A stretch of DNA of 64,000 nucleotides from G965267335 sp965267335 (GTDB taxonomy: Bacteria; Bacteroidota; Bacteroidia; Cytophagales; JAAEPT01), in the NCBI GenBank assembly GCA_965267335.1, contig OZ253953.1, forward strand, positions 1,364,001 to 1,428,000, given 5' to 3'. This document shows positions 32,977 through 41,788 of this stretch, piece after piece. How positions within the stretch are numbered: position 1 is the first letter of the stretch; every line of letters starts with the position of its first letter. Below the pieces are notes generated by a model. The model had not been told where the DNA came from. It saw nothing but the letters and a program-made list of their open reading frames with translations, and searched no databases. The translations under genes were made by a program, and so were the position numbers.

Positions 32977-33918
32977 TTAAGCCCCCCAGATTCTTAGATT
33001 CAGATTCAACTCTTCCACAATATGCTGCGCCAGGTTTACCGCATCAACGGTTTCTTTTACTGAGTCTTTCGTTCTGTTTTGTCCCCATATTTTGGGTTCG
33101 AAGTGTTCCTTTTTGAAGTTCATGCCCAGGAACATATGGTTTTGATAAAAAGATATCAGGACCGGTACTTTATGCTGTTCATAAAAGTTGTTAATCCTTT
33201 CCATGAGAGATGTGCTCAGTATAAATCTTGCTTCTACCTGGTCATCACCGCGTACTTTAAAGTTTTTTTCGAACCGCTGGTCCTCGAGGTGTACATTGGC
33301 TTTAGCTCCATATTTGAATTTTTCCGGCCACACCTGAGTAGAGGTTTTGAAGTTCTTGTTGAAGTTCATGATAAAGATCAGTCCCTTAAATACTGACTGA
33401 GTGTTATTACCACTGCCTATCTCCACTTCCGCATCACACATTTCAAAATTGGTTTCTCCAATGCTTCCCCGGAAGTAGTCATCACCCTTATATTTCATTC
33501 TCTTTACGTGTTTCAAAAACAACTGAGACTCTTTTAGCTGATCCCATGAAATGGCTGTTGTGTGGTCATAATGGAAGTCAGGAAACACTGCCATTACGAT
33601 TTCGTTGATGACCTTTAGCTTATAGTCTTTAAGGAATTTTTTTCTCTTTGTGGAAGTGATCATTTGGGCAATTCCTATGCTTAGTAATATTGCTCCACCG
33701 TTGGCATATAAAAACATTTTTCCACTGCCGCGACCGCTGATTTCACCGAATATGCTAAAGAAAATGGCATTGGCAAGCACGAGAAAGATAGGTATGGTGG
33801 TGATATAAACAGTCAACATTGACTTCTTGATCTCCTTACGAAGGACTTCAAGTTTTGCAATAGTTTCATCAATTTGCGAGTTAAGCTCAGGGCTGAGTTT
33901 GTATTTATCTTCTGACAT
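32977..33918 (-). CDS. DUF3137 membrane protein, paralog 1
   Basis: ATG at 33918 (MSEDKYKLSPELNSQ) is a better start than 33987 because it matches the N-terminus of paralog 3. Two spans (VYITTIPIFLVLANAIFF; YANGGAILLSIGIAQMI), then the DUF3137 domain (GDDYFRGSIGETNFEM, FKGLIFIMNFNKNF, RFILSTSLMER) and LRIWGA. It is closest to paralog 3. First gene of the tandem. Confidence 0.75.
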   Translation of the reverse strand: MSEDKYKLSPELNSQIDETIAKLEVLRKEIKKSMLTVYITTIPIFLVLANAIFFSIFGEISGRGSGKMFLYANGGAILLSIGIAQMITSTKRKKFLKDYKLKVINEIVMAVFPDFHYDHTTAISWDQLKESQLFLKHVKRMKYKGDDYFRGSIGETNFEMCDAEVEIGSGNNTQSVFKGLIFIMNFNKNFKTSTQVWPEKFKYGAKANVHLEDQRFEKNFKVRGDDQVEARFILSTSLMERINNFYEQHKVPVLISFYQNHMFLGMNFKKEHFEPKIWGQNRTKDSVKETVDAVNLAQHIVEELNLNLRIWGA

Positions 33919-34040
33919 AGCTAAAATTTGTAGTACACCATTTAGACGAAAAACCAGGATGTAATGTTGCTTAATATTTTTCAGCAATTGAGATACTGAT
34001 TTTTTATATTTGTTTAATAGCCTCTACCTAACATAGTTAA

Positions 34041-34793
34041 ATGAAAAGTAATCACTCATCACAATCTACCATTAAGGAACTGGTAAGACAGAATTATTTA
34101 TACGCTTCTGTTCTGCATTTCTACGGAATTCACTTTTACGATTACTCTGATCAGTCCCTGGCGGAGGCTTGTGCTATGAAGGGATTACGGGAAGAGTTTG
34201 TGATTAAGAAGCTCGAGCAAGCCGCTGAGCGAGGTAAGTTTTCCAAATCAATTCATCAACTGCCGGTTGATATTGTGCTGGCCTACTTGATTCACACTCA
34301 CCATTACTTTGTGAATGAACGGCTACCCTTGTTGGTTGATATGGTGGCCAATATTGAAGTTGAAAAATTTCAGAACCGCCATCAGGCAAACGATCTTAAG
34401 CTAATATTCCCACTTTTCGTTGAAGATTTTATCAAACATATCCATGAGGAGGAGGAAACGGTTTTTAGCTACATAGAGTCACTTTTAAGAGTAAAAAATA
34501 ACCCTTCAGAAGTGGCTAAAGCCTTTTATGCAATGAAGAAGCACTCGATTGCTGATTTTGCCTGTGATCACGAGGATGAAGATGAAATGAAGGGCATTCG
34601 CGATTTGACCAATAGTTTCGAAATTGTAGAAGGAGCTAACTTCTATGAGCGACAATTAATCACAGAATTGAAAATGCTCGACTCCGATTTTAGGCTGCAC
34701 GCTACCATTGAGGATGATATTCTTTTTCCTAAAGCATTGGAGCTGGAGTCCAAAGTCAACCAGATCATACGGGAAATTTCGCGAGAGAACTAG
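34041..34793 (+). CDS. RIC/ScdA-like di-iron protein without the CC motif
   Basis: 250 residues. The short N-terminal ScdA-type domain (LHFYGIHFYDYSDQSLAEAC) has YDYSD where the family normally has a Cys-Cys pair. The hemerythrin-like four-helix part keeps its ligands: HTHHYF, HIHEEEETV, FACDHEDED, LHATIEDDILFP. RIC proteins help repair iron-sulfur centres after nitrosative or oxidative stress; loss of the cysteines suggests a changed role, such as O2/NO sensing. It ends directly before ruvX. Confidence 0.75.
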   Translation: MKSNHSSQSTIKELVRQNYLYASVLHFYGIHFYDYSDQSLAEACAMKGLREEFVIKKLEQAAERGKFSKSIHQLPVDIVLAYLIHTHHYFVNERLPLLVDMVANIEVEKFQNRHQANDLKLIFPLFVEDFIKHIHEEEETVFSYIESLLRVKNNPSEVAKAFYAMKKHSIADFACDHEDEDEMKGIRDLTNSFEIVEGANFYERQLITELKMLDSDFRLHATIEDDILFPKALELESKVNQIIREISREN

Positions 34794-35210
34794 ATGGCAC
34801 GAATCCTGGCAATCGACTACGGAGGGAAAAGAACCGGCCTGGCAGTAACTGATCCCCTACAAATTATAGCTTCTGCACTTGATACAGTTGCTTCCGAAAC
34901 ACTGCTGGAGTATCTCAAAAACTATCTGAAAAATGAGGAAGTTGAGGAGTTCGTGGTGGGGTATCCCACGCGGGAGGACAATGAAGATACCCACGCTACA
35001 CCCTTGGTGCGTGAATTTGTGGAGAAGCTAAAAAAGGAATTTCCTACAATACCTGTATATTTGGAGGATGAAAGGTTCACATCGAAAATGGCGGTTCAGG
35101 CTATGATCGATAGTGGTGTAAAAAAGAAGCAAAGACGGCAGAAGGAGAATATTGATAAGCTTAGTGCAACCTTGATTCTGCAGTCTTATATGGAAAGTAA
35201 AGGAAGATGA
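34794..35210 (+). CDS. ruvX: Putative Holliday junction resolvase RuvX/YqgF
   Basis: 138 residues. RNase-H-like fold with AIDYGGKRTGLAVTDP (catalytic Asp), EFVVGYPTR, LEDERFTSKMA and KKQRRQKENIDKLSATLIL. The family cleaves recombination intermediates or acts in rRNA processing. Starts directly after the RIC stop and overlaps def by 4 bp. Confidence 0.93.
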   Translation: MARILAIDYGGKRTGLAVTDPLQIIASALDTVASETLLEYLKNYLKNEEVEEFVVGYPTREDNEDTHATPLVREFVEKLKKEFPTIPVYLEDERFTSKMAVQAMIDSGVKKKQRRQKENIDKLSATLILQSYMESKGR

Positions 35211-35758
35211 TTTATCCAATAGTAGCATACGGAGATCCGGTATTAAAGCGAAAAGCGCAGGATGTTGAAGTGGGCGATGAGTCCGTAAAAGAACTTGTTG
35301 AAAATATGTTTGAAACCATGTACCAGGCGCATGGTGTAGGTCTTGCAGCACCTCAGATTGGAAAAAGCCTAAGAGTATTTGTTGTGGACGGAGGTCCTGT
35401 GTTAGAAGATAAAAACGATTCCTTCAAGATAGCTTTCATCAATCCCGAAATAATTGAGGAAGATGGTGAACCATGGACCTATGAAGAGGGATGCCTGAGT
35501 ATTCCGACCGTAAGAGAGGATGTAAAGCGACCTGAGGTTGTGAGAATCCGTTACTACGATGAGAATTGGAATGAGCACGAAGAGGAATTCGATGATATCA
35601 AGGCACGTATCATTCAGCATGAGTACGATCATATCGAAGGTATACTATTTACGGATCATCTTTCTGGGTTAAAGAAAAGCCTCCTCAAAAAGCGACTTCA
35701 AAACATTTCCAAAGGCAAAGTAAGCGTGGACTACAGAATGAAATTTCCTCAGGCCTGA
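35207..35758 (+). CDS. def: Peptide deformylase
   Basis: 183 residues. All three family motifs: GVGLAAPQIG, EEGCLSIP and QHEYDHIEG with the metal-binding Cys and two His. Removes the formyl group from nascent proteins. ATGA overlap with ruvX. Confidence 0.97.
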   Translation: MIYPIVAYGDPVLKRKAQDVEVGDESVKELVENMFETMYQAHGVGLAAPQIGKSLRVFVVDGGPVLEDKNDSFKIAFINPEIIEEDGEPWTYEEGCLSIPTVREDVKRPEVVRIRYYDENWNEHEEEFDDIKARIIQHEYDHIEGILFTDHLSGLKKSLLKKRLQNISKGKVSVDYRMKFPQA

Positions 35759-35760
35759 TC

Positions 35761-36540
35761 ATGGAGGATCTTAGTGTCACACTTGTTCAATCTGATATTT
35801 TTTGGGAAAATCCGGAGGCCAACCGGAACCACCTCGAAGAGTTACTTGCGGGGCAAAACCAACTTGGCGACCTGATTGTTTTACCGGAAATGTTTACCAC
35901 GGGTTTTACAATGAATGCTGCTGCAGTTGCCGAACCGATGAATTTTCATTCTATCAAATGGATGCACCAACAGGCACAATTGTATAATGCTACTATTGTG
36001 GGCAGTATTGCGATCAAAGATGGTAAGCAGTACTATAACAGATTATGCGTAGTCAACTCAAACGGCTTGGCGGGATACTACGATAAAAGGCACCTTTTTT
36101 CCTATGCTCGAGAAGAAACAGTTTATACAGCAGGTGTGGAACGACTTGGGTTTACTATAAAAGGGTGGAATATAATGCCACTAATCTGCTACGACCTAAG
36201 ATTTCCGGTGTGGTCACGAAATGTAGACAATACAATAGATTTATACCTCTATATAGCCAATTGGCCACAACTGAGAATTGATGCCTGGGACTGTTTATTG
36301 AAGGCCCGAGCGATTGAAAACCTTAGTTATGTTGTAGGTGTTAACCGGGTTGGTGTCGATGGAAATGAGGTGGAGTACAATGGGCATTCCGCTGCCGTTG
36401 ATTATAAAGGCAAGGTTATTGAGGACCTGGAGGATCGAGCGAGGGTGATTACAGCAAAGCTTTCTGCAGAAGATTTAATTCAGTTCAGAAAGAACTTTCC
36501 ATTTCACCAGGAGGCTGATAATTTTGAAATAAACATATGA
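35761..36540 (+). CDS. Nitrilase-superfamily omega-amidase (YafV-like)
   Basis: 259 residues. The Glu-Lys-Cys triad is visible: LPEMFTTGF, YDKRHLFSY and MPLICYDLRFPVW. Close in layout to YafV/Nit2-type omega-amidases, which hydrolyse alpha-keto amides from glutamine and methionine salvage. Two bases after def. Confidence 0.88.
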   Translation: MEDLSVTLVQSDIFWENPEANRNHLEELLAGQNQLGDLIVLPEMFTTGFTMNAAAVAEPMNFHSIKWMHQQAQLYNATIVGSIAIKDGKQYYNRLCVVNSNGLAGYYDKRHLFSYAREETVYTAGVERLGFTIKGWNIMPLICYDLRFPVWSRNVDNTIDLYLYIANWPQLRIDAWDCLLKARAIENLSYVVGVNRVGVDGNEVEYNGHSAAVDYKGKVIEDLEDRARVITAKLSAEDLIQFRKNFPFHQEADNFEINI

Positions 36541-36541
36541 T

Positions 36542-37174
36542 ATGAAAAAAATAGGGGTTCTTACCGTTCTGTTAATTATTAGTATTCAAGCAAGTTTTGC
36601 GGCTAAAGGTCTGCCAGGCTATGTTGTGACTTTGGATGGAGATACCCTCCACGGAAGAATTTTAAAATCTAACTTCTCCGATCTAAGAGGAACCAAGTTT
36701 TTTGGAAAAGATGGCTCAAAGATGAGGCTGGTGCCAGGTGAAATATCGGCTTTCAAAGTCGATGTTGAGTATTATGTGTCGGTGCCTGTAGACCATTTGA
36801 AACTCACGGACGATTTTAAGAATAATGGAAATGTCTTTGTCCAAAGGCTCATGAATGGTCCTGTTAGCTTGTACAGGGTAGGATATTGCTTTGGCAAAAA
36901 AACAATAAACGATCGACAGAACAGAGTATTTAAGGAGCGGTGTCCCAAAATTTATTTCCTAAAAAGAGGAGAAGACCCATACTTTGAAGCATTCAGGGAC
37001 GAAGAACTAACGCTAAAGAAAGTTCAGCAAAAAAATACCACTGGTCAATTGGCTGGTTACTTTGAAGACTACGAAGATTTATCGAAGAATATACTTTTTG
37101 AAAGGTATAAAAGAACTTCACTTGACTTAATTGTCAAAGAATACAATGATTGGAAGCTTAAGCAAGAAAAGTAA
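36542..37174 (+). CDS. Secreted hypothetical protein
   Basis: 210 residues. Signal peptide (IGVLTVLLIISIQASFAAKG), then a beta-rich start GYVVTLDGDTLHGRIL, a motif common in secreted Bacteroidota proteins of unknown function, and a helical C-terminus (LDLIVKEYNDWKLKQEK). It sits between the amidase and murF, overlapping murF by one base. Confidence 0.65.
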   Translation: MKKIGVLTVLLIISIQASFAAKGLPGYVVTLDGDTLHGRILKSNFSDLRGTKFFGKDGSKMRLVPGEISAFKVDVEYYVSVPVDHLKLTDDFKNNGNVFVQRLMNGPVSLYRVGYCFGKKTINDRQNRVFKERCPKIYFLKRGEDPYFEAFRDEELTLKKVQQKNTTGQLAGYFEDYEDLSKNILFERYKRTSLDLIVKEYNDWKLKQEK

Positions 37175-38448
37175 TGATAGAAGACCTGTATCAAAAATTT
37201 CTTTCTTCAACGGGCGTAAGTACTGATACCCGAAGCATCAAAAAGGGAAATATTTACTTTGCTCTAAAGGGTGCAAACTTCAACGGAAATCAGTTTGTGC
37301 AACAAGCAACTGAATCCGGAGCTGATTACTGTGTGATTGACGAAAAAGAATATGTCACAGACAACTGTATACTTGTAGACGATGTATTGACTACCCTTCA
37401 GGAGCTTGCTAATTATCATCGCGAACGTTTCACAATACCATTTATCGGCATTACGGGGTCCAATGGAAAGACTACAACCAAAGAACTAATCACACAGGTG
37501 CTTTCCAAAAAATACAGGGTTCATTCCACGAAAGGGAATTTCAATAACCACATCGGTGTTCCGTTGACTTTACTTTCAATTGAGCCAGATATTGATATCG
37601 CGATTATTGAAATGGGAGCCAATAAGCCTGGTGACATTAAAGAACTTTGTGACATAGCTAATCCGAATTATGGAATAATAACAAATATTGGCCGGGCACA
37701 TATCGAAGGTTTTGGGAGTTTTGAGGGTGTAGCCCGAACCAAAAGTGAGTTGTATCTACATTTACTACAGAATAGCGGAACAGTGTTTGTCAATGGTACC
37801 AATGAGCACTTGGCCAGGATGACATCCAGATTTAAAAATCCTATTAAGTTTTTATCGGAGGGCTCATTTCTCAATGTTGAATTAATCGATGCCAATCCAT
37901 TCGTTCGTTACAGAGACGAGTCAGGAAATGAGGTACAAACTCAATTAATTGGAGCGTATAATTTTGAGAATATTGCAGCCGCCTTGTGTATAGGGAAGTA
38001 TTTTCAAGTGCCCGAAGATGATGCAAATCAGGCGATCACAGAGTATGTGTCAGAGAATAACCGATCACAGGTTGTGGAGAAAGAAGGGCGGAAAATTATT
38101 TTGGATGCCTATAATGCTAATCCGACAAGTATGAGCGCTGCAATTAGAAACTTTGCAGAAATGGAAGGAGATGACAAACTCGTTATTCTTGGTGATATGT
38201 TTGAGTTAGGGGCAGAGAGCGACCGGGATCACCAGGAAATCATAGCGTTAACCAAAAGCCTGAATCTTAAAGGGCTTTTCTGTGGGAAGAATTTTTGTAA
38301 AAATGGTAAGGCAGAGAATAACATCAAGTTCTTTGAAAGCCGTGAATCAATGGAGGAGGAATTGGAAAATCATCCACCTGCAGAAGCGTTGATTTTAGTT
38401 AAGGGCTCAAGAGGTATTGGTCTTGAGAAGATTGTGGAATATCTTTAA
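37174..38448 (+). CDS. murF: UDP-MurNAc-tripeptide D-Ala-D-Ala ligase
   Basis: 424 residues, typical MurF length. ATP site GITGSNGKTTTKE, NFNNHIGVPLTLL, EMGANKPGDI, and the C-terminal domain with LDAYNANPTSM and VILGDMFELG. Adds D-Ala-D-Ala to the peptidoglycan precursor. Followed by a promoter for the surface-fibre cluster. Confidence 0.95.
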   Translation: MIEDLYQKFLSSTGVSTDTRSIKKGNIYFALKGANFNGNQFVQQATESGADYCVIDEKEYVTDNCILVDDVLTTLQELANYHRERFTIPFIGITGSNGKTTTKELITQVLSKKYRVHSTKGNFNNHIGVPLTLLSIEPDIDIAIIEMGANKPGDIKELCDIANPNYGIITNIGRAHIEGFGSFEGVARTKSELYLHLLQNSGTVFVNGTNEHLARMTSRFKNPIKFLSEGSFLNVELIDANPFVRYRDESGNEVQTQLIGAYNFENIAAALCIGKYFQVPEDDANQAITEYVSENNRSQVVEKEGRKIILDAYNANPTSMSAAIRNFAEMEGDDKLVILGDMFELGAESDRDHQEIIALTKSLNLKGLFCGKNFCKNGKAENNIKFFESRESMEEELENHPPAEALILVKGSRGIGLEKIVEYL

Positions 38449-38460
38449 TATTCTTTTAAA

Positions 38461-38491
38461 TTGATTAAGTAGTTAATTATCAATACATTTG
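38461..38491 (+). promoter_or_regulatory. Bacteroidota-type promoter of the fibre cluster
   Basis: TTG at 38461-38463 and TACATTTG (TAnnTTTG) at 38484-38491, with 20 bp between. It fits the known -33/-7 pattern of Bacteroidota and lies 22 bp before the start of the first fibre gene. Confidence 0.65.
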
Positions 38492-38512
38492 TTGCGAAAA
38501 ATTTAAGGTGAA

Positions 38513-40060
38513 ATGTGTCATTTTTGTAACTACCGCCAGTACGGCATCGCATTACTTTTTGCTCTTTTTTGTGTCAATAATATTAATGCTCAGTCAGTTG
38601 GAGTAGGGACCACCGCTCCCGATCCTATGGCGATTTTGGACATTGTAGTACCTGATACTACCGGAAATCCGCAAGGGATGATATTACCCAGAATGTGGAC
38701 TACGAATCGAGCTACAATGACACCATCACTAAACGCTTCGCATGCCGGTATGATTGTTTATGACCTGAATGATAGTTGTGTATATACCTGGAAAGGCAAT
38801 TCCTGGGAAGGCTGTGGTTCATCAGGAGGTGGCGGTGGTACATACTGGTCCACAACGGGGAATGATATAGCAGCAGGAGAATATATTGGTACCAACAATG
38901 CAGAAGACTTATTCTTATATGTCGATGGAAGTCAGATAGGCCATCTCTATCAGAATGATGGAGTTGCCTTTGGTTCTGGGGCAAATGCGACTGGTTTTGG
39001 TGCTCTGGCATTGGGAAGTGCCGTTAATGCTTCTGGAAACCGATCCGTAGCACTTGGTAGTCAGGTATCTGCTGATGATCTGGGTTCCTTCGTTTTAGGA
39101 GACTGGAGTGGAAGTACACCTGCAGCAACATCTTCTTCAACTTCAGATCAGTTTACAGCACGCTTTCAAAATGGTTATCGATTCTTCTGTGATAAAGATC
39201 TTACGGCTGATCAGGGTGTGTATTTCGAAGCAGGTGGTAATGTTGGTATAGGCCGCTCCAATCCTACGCAAAAGCTTGACGTAGCTGATGATGTTATTTT
39301 TGGAGGGGGAACGGCTCTCCACGATGGAGATGCAGAGTTCATTCAAATAGAAGGACAAAGTGATAGCTGGTATATTGGAGTGCAAAATGAAGGATCTGCC
39401 GGAAACACTGACTTCTTTATAGGATTGGCGTCAGCCGAAGATAATATTTTTCATATTGACAACAGTGGAAATGTTGGTATTGGGCTAAATGTTCCCTCTG
39501 CCAGATTACATGTCTCAGATACCGGACCACTTGTGGCCCGCTTTGATGCTACAAATCCGATGATCCAGTTTTATAACACTAACGTTTATTCCGGGTACAT
39601 CCAGTCATTTAGCGATGATATGATTTTTGGAACCGCAATTGGCTCAACAGGTAGTGTAATGCTTTATACAGGAAGTGCTACCAGAGCAACATTGGATTCA
39701 GATGGTGATTTTGGTATTGGAATTTCGGCTCCTGCTGTGGACTTGCATGTTGCAGGAGGTTTTGCCACTGCAGAGTCTGGCTCAGCAATAGCAGATGGAG
39801 CAACTTTGACTGTTGGAGACCGATCATTTATTGGTTTGGAAGGTAATAATGCTACTATTCGTATTACAGATGGTTTAACAGCAGGTCATCAGCTAATTTT
39901 GGTCAACTATGGGCCTGGTTCGGTGACGTTGGATGAGGCTTCATCAACTAATATTGATGTTAATGGAACTGTAATAACGTTTGATGCTAATGATTCTGTG
40001 ACTTTTATTTGGAGCACTGCTTTAGGTAAATGGATGCAAACTGCCTATTCCGATAACTAA
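38513..40060 (+). CDS. Surface fibre protein with head-type repeats (no S74 domain)
   Basis: 515 residues. Signal peptide ending NNINAQ, an N-terminal module shared with the next gene (SVGVGTTAPDP, LDIVVPDTTGNPQG, MIVYDLNDSCVYTW), then YadA-head-like repeats (ASGNRSVALGSQVSADD) and repeated GNVGIG turns, ending LGKWMQTAYSDN. It lacks the C-terminal chaperone domain of the next gene, although both products have the same length. Probably a trimeric surface structure. Confidence 0.7.
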   Translation: MCHFCNYRQYGIALLFALFCVNNINAQSVGVGTTAPDPMAILDIVVPDTTGNPQGMILPRMWTTNRATMTPSLNASHAGMIVYDLNDSCVYTWKGNSWEGCGSSGGGGGTYWSTTGNDIAAGEYIGTNNAEDLFLYVDGSQIGHLYQNDGVAFGSGANATGFGALALGSAVNASGNRSVALGSQVSADDLGSFVLGDWSGSTPAATSSSTSDQFTARFQNGYRFFCDKDLTADQGVYFEAGGNVGIGRSNPTQKLDVADDVIFGGGTALHDGDAEFIQIEGQSDSWYIGVQNEGSAGNTDFFIGLASAEDNIFHIDNSGNVGIGLNVPSARLHVSDTGPLVARFDATNPMIQFYNTNVYSGYIQSFSDDMIFGTAIGSTGSVMLYTGSATRATLDSDGDFGIGISAPAVDLHVAGGFATAESGSAIADGATLTVGDRSFIGLEGNNATIRITDGLTAGHQLILVNYGPGSVTLDEASSTNIDVNGTVITFDANDSVTFIWSTALGKWMQTAYSDN

Positions 40061-40232
40061 GAGAAAATACGGTTATATTCTGTTTTTAAGTTACTTTTTC
40101 TCCAATTTTAGTATAAATACGCGACCAGTGTAAGAAAACATCAAATTTCGTAATCTTTTTCTTACCAGATACGTATTATACAACTGATCATCCAGTGATC
40201 AATAATGTACATTTTATAAAAAAAGATAAGCT

Positions 40233-41780
40233 ATGACTTTCATACATTCCGGACTTAGGAAAGGAGTACTTTTTTCTGCTCTGTCAATTTTCTCATTAAA
40301 TATTAACGCTCAGTCAGTTGGGATTGGAACGACAACTCCCGATCCGACAGCAATACTGGACGTGACGGTGCCTGATACTACAGGAAACCCGCAAGGCTTG
40401 TTATTACCTAGAATGCATGGGCCAAATGTAACAACACTCGCAGGGTCCATCGGTGCAGCGCAGCAAGGTATGTTGGTTTATGACCTTGACAGTGGTTGTG
40501 TAAGAATTTGGGATGGTGCTGCCTGGTCCACTTGTGATGAAGGAGGAAGTAGTAATTCGCCATTTACAGAGTTTGCAGGAACCATATCCAACGGAAATGG
40601 AACTTACTCAAGTGACGATTTTGTGTTTGGGGCACCTCAACTTGATGGTGATGGTGATTTTAATCATTATTCACGCGTAATGTTTGACAAATCGAATTAT
40701 GCGTTTCGTGCCGGGTATGTCTTTGATCAATCATGGGATTCAGATAGTCTAGGTGTGGCTTCCTTTGCTAGCGGTGAAAACACCAGAGCGACTGGGTATG
40801 GTGATGTGGCAATGGGTACAAATAGTATCGCAAGAGGTGGTAGCTCGTTCGCTATGGGTGATATGTGCGTAGCAAATGGCTTTAATTCAGTAGCGATGGG
40901 AAGAATGTCAGAAGCTAATGGGGGTCCTGCGATAGCAATGGGACACTTTGCTTATGCGAACGGGAGTGAAAGTGTGGCATTAGGCTTTTTTAATAACTCA
41001 AATGGTTTTGGTTCTACAACATTTGGACAGAATAATGTGGCCGATGGTGATGGGTCCATTGCAGCCGGAAATAATACAACAGCACATTCTTATGGAGAAA
41101 ATGTATTTGGAATGTTTAATACCGCTTACGTTCCCAATAGCGTTTTTGGCTATGATGCTAACGACCGATTATTTGTAATAGGAAACGGATCAGGGGCAGG
41201 TTCTGAATCTGACGGTATGGTCATGCTAAAAGACGGAAGCACGATCTTTGGTGGAAGCACACCATTGGGTCCTTTTCATGTATCCGTTGATAATGATGGA
41301 ACACCTGATTCACTCTTCATGGTGGATAATGCGGGTAATGTAGGTGTGGGAACCATTCCTTCAGGAACTTACAAGATTGAAATAGCTGGAAATATCGGTA
41401 CAGCTGGTATCAATGAAATGTCCGATGCACGATGGAAGAAGAATATTAAACCGTTCAATGGTGCTCTTCAGAAAGTAATGCAGCTACAGGGAGTGACTTA
41501 TGATTGGAGGACAAAAGAATTTCCGGAAAGAAATTTCGAATCTTCAAGGCAGATAGGATTTATCGCTCAGGAGGTTGAAAAAGTACTTCCCGAACTGGTA
41601 GACGAAGATGCCAATGGTTATAAATCAGTAGAATATTCAAAGCTTGTTTCTGTGCTGACAGAGGCAATGAAAGAGCAACAAAAACTAATTGAAAACCAGC
41701 AACAACAAATTGATTACTTGAAAGCGGAGCTCGAAACGGTCAAAGAAAAGACAGGTATCGAAGTAGAAGCTAAGAAGTAA
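40233..41780 (+). CDS. Tail-fibre-like protein with peptidase S74 chaperone
   Basis: 515 residues. The same N-terminal module as the previous gene, a run of head repeats (TGYGDVAMGTNSIARG, NGFNSVAMGRMSEANG, NGSESVALGFFNNS), then the S74 intramolecular chaperone (MSDARWKKNIKPF with the cleaving Ser; RQIGFIAQEVEKVLPELV) and a C-terminal coiled coil (EQQKLIENQQQQIDYLKAEL). Known role of S74: helps the trimer fold and then cuts itself off. Confidence 0.85.
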   Translation: MTFIHSGLRKGVLFSALSIFSLNINAQSVGIGTTTPDPTAILDVTVPDTTGNPQGLLLPRMHGPNVTTLAGSIGAAQQGMLVYDLDSGCVRIWDGAAWSTCDEGGSSNSPFTEFAGTISNGNGTYSSDDFVFGAPQLDGDGDFNHYSRVMFDKSNYAFRAGYVFDQSWDSDSLGVASFASGENTRATGYGDVAMGTNSIARGGSSFAMGDMCVANGFNSVAMGRMSEANGGPAIAMGHFAYANGSESVALGFFNNSNGFGSTTFGQNNVADGDGSIAAGNNTTAHSYGENVFGMFNTAYVPNSVFGYDANDRLFVIGNGSGAGSESDGMVMLKDGSTIFGGSTPLGPFHVSVDNDGTPDSLFMVDNAGNVGVGTIPSGTYKIEIAGNIGTAGINEMSDARWKKNIKPFNGALQKVMQLQGVTYDWRTKEFPERNFESSRQIGFIAQEVEKVLPELVDEDANGYKSVEYSKLVSVLTEAMKEQQKLIENQQQQIDYLKAELETVKEKTGIEVEAKK

Positions 41781-41788
41781 CAGATTAT

